Shown in pieces: positions 59,650-64,000 of a DNA stretch of 64,000 nucleotides. The translations under genes and the position numbers were made by a program. Under the pieces are notes generated by a model, which was not told the origin of the DNA, did not search any database, and saw only the letters and a program-made list of their open reading frames with translations. The stretch is from NCBI RefSeq assembly GCF_051401765.1, contig NC_135066.1:17463001-17527000 (forward strand), in the 5' to 3' direction. The stretch's first letter is position 1, and each line of letters opens with the position of its first letter. The DNA is from Calliopsis andreniformis (taxonomy: Eukaryota; Arthropoda; Insecta; Hymenoptera; Andrenidae).

Positions 59650-62600
59650 CTACTAAAGTCTTGCAGCGCTAACTCAACTAGTCGACAATGAAAGAATGTC
59701 CCATAGGCCACTTCCATTGCAATTTCCAACAAAAAGGACTCGAGGAATCATATCGACCGATTAATGGCATAAAAAAACAAGTTAAAACAGCTCTCCTTAT
59801 CTCTTCCAGTCTGTTCCAAACAAATTCAACTTTTCCAGTGTACAAACGATGGTTTTATTGGTTGCACCTCGCGGGTGCCATAAGCTGCTGCCGTTGTCAG
59901 CGTCGAAAGATCGCATCCAGGCAGCAACAGCTTTTGTTTCGAGTGCTGGTTCATTATAGGAGGGTCGAATAGGTACCTTTCAAGGGATTCGACGTCGTCG
60001 AAGCCCAGAAGACAATGTCGGATATTGGGCTAGGAACGTAACGATGCCGAAGACTCCTCGCACCTCCCTTCTCACGCCCCTCTCCCAGCTTCTTGTAATT
60101 TTAGCGACTGTAAATCGAACGAACCAGGAAACCGATGAAAGGGGAGATAATGAATGTTTCCAAGTACTGGTTCCTATGCGGCAGTTTCGGTGCTAAAGCG
60201 CGATGCTTAATTAATTACAGTGCGTGTCCGACTGCCACTGAGATTTCCCATAATTGAAGTTTTTTACTGCGCCTGCGGCACGCTCCCTTAACAGCAAGTA
60301 ATTGGAAAACGTGATCAGGAGTTTTATTAGCTGAAATGTTTTGCGACGCTAGAAGGTATTCATCATTTTCTCATATTCATTCTTTAGTAAGGGATTCTTA
60401 TAAAGAGTGATTTCATGTTTAGAAACTGAACAGTATTTCTACTGAGGAGTTTTAATGACTTAGCTACGTCTTATACTAATCATGAAATGTTAGTTCATTA
60501 TACAGGATAGTCCACCAAGATCTGCCACCTAAATTACTTAAAAATGTTTCAAACTAAAGTTGTAGGGTGTGAAATGGGACATACGCTGATATGATTAATT
60601 TTTTCTATATTGCTTTTTTATCTTGGTAGGCTACCTTGTATAATTCAGCTGCGTAAAGCTTGAATAATACAGATGATATCAATAGTTGCTAAAGACGATT
60701 AAGTTTGATGTTTCTGTTTAATGTAACTAACTAGATTGCCTAAATTAGATTGTCTGAAGTTTAAGCCACGTTCGTTGCCCATCATTGATACAATACGAAC
60801 AGTTAACACATTTAAAAAAGGGAAGCCTGTTCACAAGGTATTTTCATTTAATTCCATCTCGTTATTTCGTAGAACCGTTTCATACAATCCTCGCGGTGAT
60901 CACGTTTCGCGCTGAAGCATCGAGATAAGTGAAATACAATGAGGACAGGGGAGACGTATCATCCGTCCTTGGAGAGTTGAACAGCGCGGATTGAAATAGC
61001 GTGAAAAAGGGAGGCGTGCTGGGGCTGGCGGGGGGACACCCTCGCGAAAATGAATGGTAATTGGAGCATTTTAAAACTCATCACCATCATTTTCTACGGC
61101 TCGTCCGTTGCGGCCGCGGCTTGTTCGTTTTATCCGACCCGTTCGTACTAATGAACGACTCGCCTGTAGCCAGCTAAATTTGTTTTAAATACCTGATAGC
61201 CGTGGCTTCCCCTGCTGGTCGAAACAACAACGTTAACACGCGCGTGCGGGCATATGATGACGTAAAAAGGTCAGCTGGTAGCTGGAAAACGTCGCGTTTT
61301 TTCGCGATTTTCTGCGCCCTGTTTCCGCTCTCTTCCCTATCTCCTCGCTCCCCACGTCGTCCGAACACCCTTCTAATTAACATTAATTCCGCCGAACGAT
61401 CCGTGCTTCGGCAAACAACAGCATCACTCTCCATTGTCTCTCGCGGGAAAATCCTACGCTTCCCCCGTCCGAGAGTTTCATAAAACCAGAGGTATCTGTA
61501 TAAATCGTGCATCGTGAATTCAAGTTAATTACGAATTACATGCGCAATGGTTCATCTCGCGAAATGAAAAAATTGATACACAGAGCTGCAGACATATCAA
61601 ACATGACAGTGTAATTTCAATCCCACTTTTTCGAGCGGTTATTTCTTTTTTTCTTTATTTTCACTTCCACCGTTCAATTGATTAATCCAGTATTGAATTT
61701 GTTTAATAAAAATCAGGCTGCAGCTGTTCGTACTTGAATCAACAACGAACGTCTGGCGTTCGAGTATTAGTTTTCCGCCGCGCCGCCAATTTTAATTCCG
61801 ATTTCGAGCATAAATCTCTAGGGGCGTTTACAGCCGCGAAATCATAAAACTCCGCGGGACGAGCGGCATCATAAATTTAATATGAAACTTCCATAAAACA
61901 TAAACATAAATGGAAGCGTTCAGCGAGGAACGACGTTGAGAAGGAAGGGTCAGGTGGTGACAATCCTGCGAGGACGAGGAAGTTCTAAATGGGTCGAGGG
62001 TGGGGGATGTTCCGACTGAGGCGACAAGTGACAACAGCAGGCTAGCAAGGCCAGAACGACGACTCGAGCTGGGGCGGGGGACGGTGGCGTTGAAAAGTTG
62101 TTCTGAAAATTAAAATTCGAGCAACGCGATATTTAATATCGCGTCCCGGGACGACGGCTCTTCCGAGTGCAGCGATTTCGCGTATCGTCCAAGCGAAATA
62201 CTCTTTTTGCACGTTTTCAACTCCTCCGCTGTTGGCTTTGTATGGTGATTTTCAGAGATTAATTGTTCTGAGTACTATGCGATTTTAAAAGCGACCAAAT
62301 AGAATTTTCTCATTTAGCTGGCATGTGGGATCATAGTATTTTCACTAACTCAATTTCTGATATTTTATATGAGAAATATTCATGGACGTCATAGTGATTT
62401 GATAAATTCGAAAATCGTGAATTCGTAATAGAACTGCAGTGATTCTGTTACATTGTGGTATGATTTGACACCTTGCTACATGCAGGATGAAAAGAGTTAT
62501 ACTGTTCTTTTGTCCAGATTTTAATATCTGACAATTATTCCGTCGCGTGTCATAAAATTGTGGGCGATAAGTTCTCGCGACAAGTGGCTGGTAAATACAC

Positions 62601-64000
62601 TGGATTTTTGGTTGGTGATGTTCAACGATCCCGCAGCCGAAATTCGAGCGCGCTCGTGATCGCTCGTTAATTCGTCGCTTGTATCCGATTAATGGACGTT
62701 TATATCTGCATACATTTTCGTGTACATGCAAATCACGTTTGACGCGAGCGACCAGCGATTATTTAAGGGTTTGTAGGAGAATCATTCGTCGCTGCAGGAT
62801 CACGATTATCCGAAATAATTGGAAATCACGTTGTTCAAACAGTGGATATTTCGTGTGTTGCGCACCCACTTTTATGGTCTACTACATAAATCAGGATTGA
62901 CACGTCAGGAGATAGGCAGACACCTATAGGTAATAACCGAGGTCTACAAAAACATATTCGTTAACCAATCTGATATATTGATAGGTACACGTAATGAACT
63001 CATGGCAGTTCATTAACACGAGGATGGACTTTTGTAAACTACAAGCACACATTTTTTAAGTTTCTAAATATAGCATTAAAGACACATTAGGCGACGGCCA
63101 TTTATTAAGATTGACGAGGAAAATGTAGCGAAGAAATTAATTAACGAAGACGATGATAATTAATAACACACACACAGTTAGATTGATAATAAATGAGGAA
63201 CACCTGCACCTCATAATATACATAACATAATAAAAACGAAGAAAACGTGTGACAAATACCACCAAAAATAGAGTAACAAAACACCTGCAAATCGTCTATA
63301 AAGAATTATCCTAAACCACTTCTAAACTCTTGCACAGTAGTACAACCTTTAAAATAACTCTCCCAGTAACTATAAACTCCTTCCTATACCTTCTCCTCTA
63401 CAAGACAGACAACTTCTCGCAGCAGAACTGAAGTACAGTGTCGATCAACAAGCTCAGGAACTAAAATTTCCTCGAAAGCCTGGGGCAGGATACATGACCC
63501 TGCAACAGGGAGAAAAATCAGCAATTCACACGCGTGACGTGAGCAAAAATTGCGCGTAGTTTCTGTGTCACGTAATCCACTCCCCCTTACAAACTGCTCA
63601 CAGTTTCGCCGTGGCGTGGAACAGTCCGCCGAAAACAGCCCTCGCAGAGGAGCGCGCCGTTTTACGAGGCGAAAATCTAAGCGTTGACGCGAAATGGATA
63701 GCAGCGAAGGAACGTGGTAGGGCCAAGATGGGCACGGAACCGTACGAACGAGAAGGCTCGCGCGGACGCGTACACCAGCTTCTACGCGTGCTTTAAAATG
63801 CCAGTCTGCTTAATGCGACGTGAAACCGACCGTGGAAAACGGGCGTTGCGAGTTAATTCCCTCGCGTGTCGTTTTACCTCGTTTCCCCCGATTTTCTCTC
63901 TTCCCGCTGCTTTCCCTCCGTTCTACTCTGCTTTTCGACGTTTTTTCCTATTTCCTCCCTTTCCCTCTGCTGAACTCCACACACCCCCACCGTCCCTCCC
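59650..64000. other. Non-coding region to window end
   Basis: No gene recognised. GC- and CpG-rich parts lie at about 60,880-61,480, 61,730-62,180 and 63,500-63,800. The last 150 bp is strongly pyrimidine-rich. The stretch 61,850-61,915 holds several CATAAA/TTTAAT words of the type bound by Caudal/Abd-B class homeodomains. A 19-bp inverted repeat CGCGATATT-T-AATATCGCG lies at 62125-62143. Confidence 0.45.
60501..60640. mobile_element. Possible 140-bp MITE with 21-bp inverted ends
   Basis: The left end TACAGGATAGTCCACCAAGA (60501 on) and the reverse complement of the right end (TACAAGGTAGCCTACCAAGA, from 60640 back) agree at 17 of 21 positions, counting one more base beyond each quoted word. 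Each end borders a TA or TAA. The interior has no open frame of note. The ends resemble ACAGG-TNNCC-type termini common in insect elements. The short length and mismatched arms keep this tentative. Confidence 0.45.

Noticed and set aside
61174..61512. Opposing open frames of 112 and 93 codons
   Set aside because: Both strands are open over the same CpG-rich DNA and neither translation resembles a protein family.

Overview
The window looks like nuclear DNA from an insect, most likely a hymenopteran (bee, wasp or ant). Its genes are split by GT-AG introns, the background is A/T-rich with CpG-rich patches that are not CpG-depleted, and the encoded proteins are of animal type. No bacterial operons, rRNA, CRISPR arrays or intact transposase genes were seen. 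The assignment to Hymenoptera is an inference from composition and gene structure; no species is claimed.

Layout. From 1 to about 11.7 kb I found no gene, only a small Tc1/mariner-type MITE at 6971-7194. Three protein-coding genes then follow on the + strand. The first is a UXT-like prefoldin subunit (11786-12220, single coding exon). The second is a six-exon PLP-dependent decarboxylase of the cysteine sulfinate/aspartate decarboxylase group (12605-20211, 489 aa). The third is a six-exon ELOVL-type very-long-chain fatty acid elongase (23118-27126, 251 aa, possibly longer at the N terminus). All three have a polyadenylation signal shortly after the stop codon, and every junction in the exon models keeps the reading frame. 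The 4.4 kb last intron of the decarboxylase gene holds a degenerate repeat family.

From about 27.2 kb to the end (nearly 37 kb) I see no convincing protein-coding exon. The many open frames there lie in CpG-rich stretches, lack recognisable domains and mostly overlap on both strands. This half holds local repeats: a 194-bp tandem duplication, 24-bp and 26-bp minisatellites, a diverged 158-bp duplication, and short inverted-repeat elements. It is either a gene desert with regulatory DNA or the intron or upstream region of a gene outside the window.

The three genes do not form a pathway. UXT is a chaperone/transcription cofactor, the decarboxylase makes hypotaurine or beta-alanine, and the elongase works in the ER on long fatty acids. 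The least expected signals are non-coding. They are a 124-bp near-complete hairpin at 51691-51814 whose arm differences are mostly G-U compatible on the + strand, a compact stem-rich GC island just downstream of the decarboxylase gene (20488-20645), and a run of consecutive hairpins at 55377-55703. All structural statements are hand-derived from the sequence.
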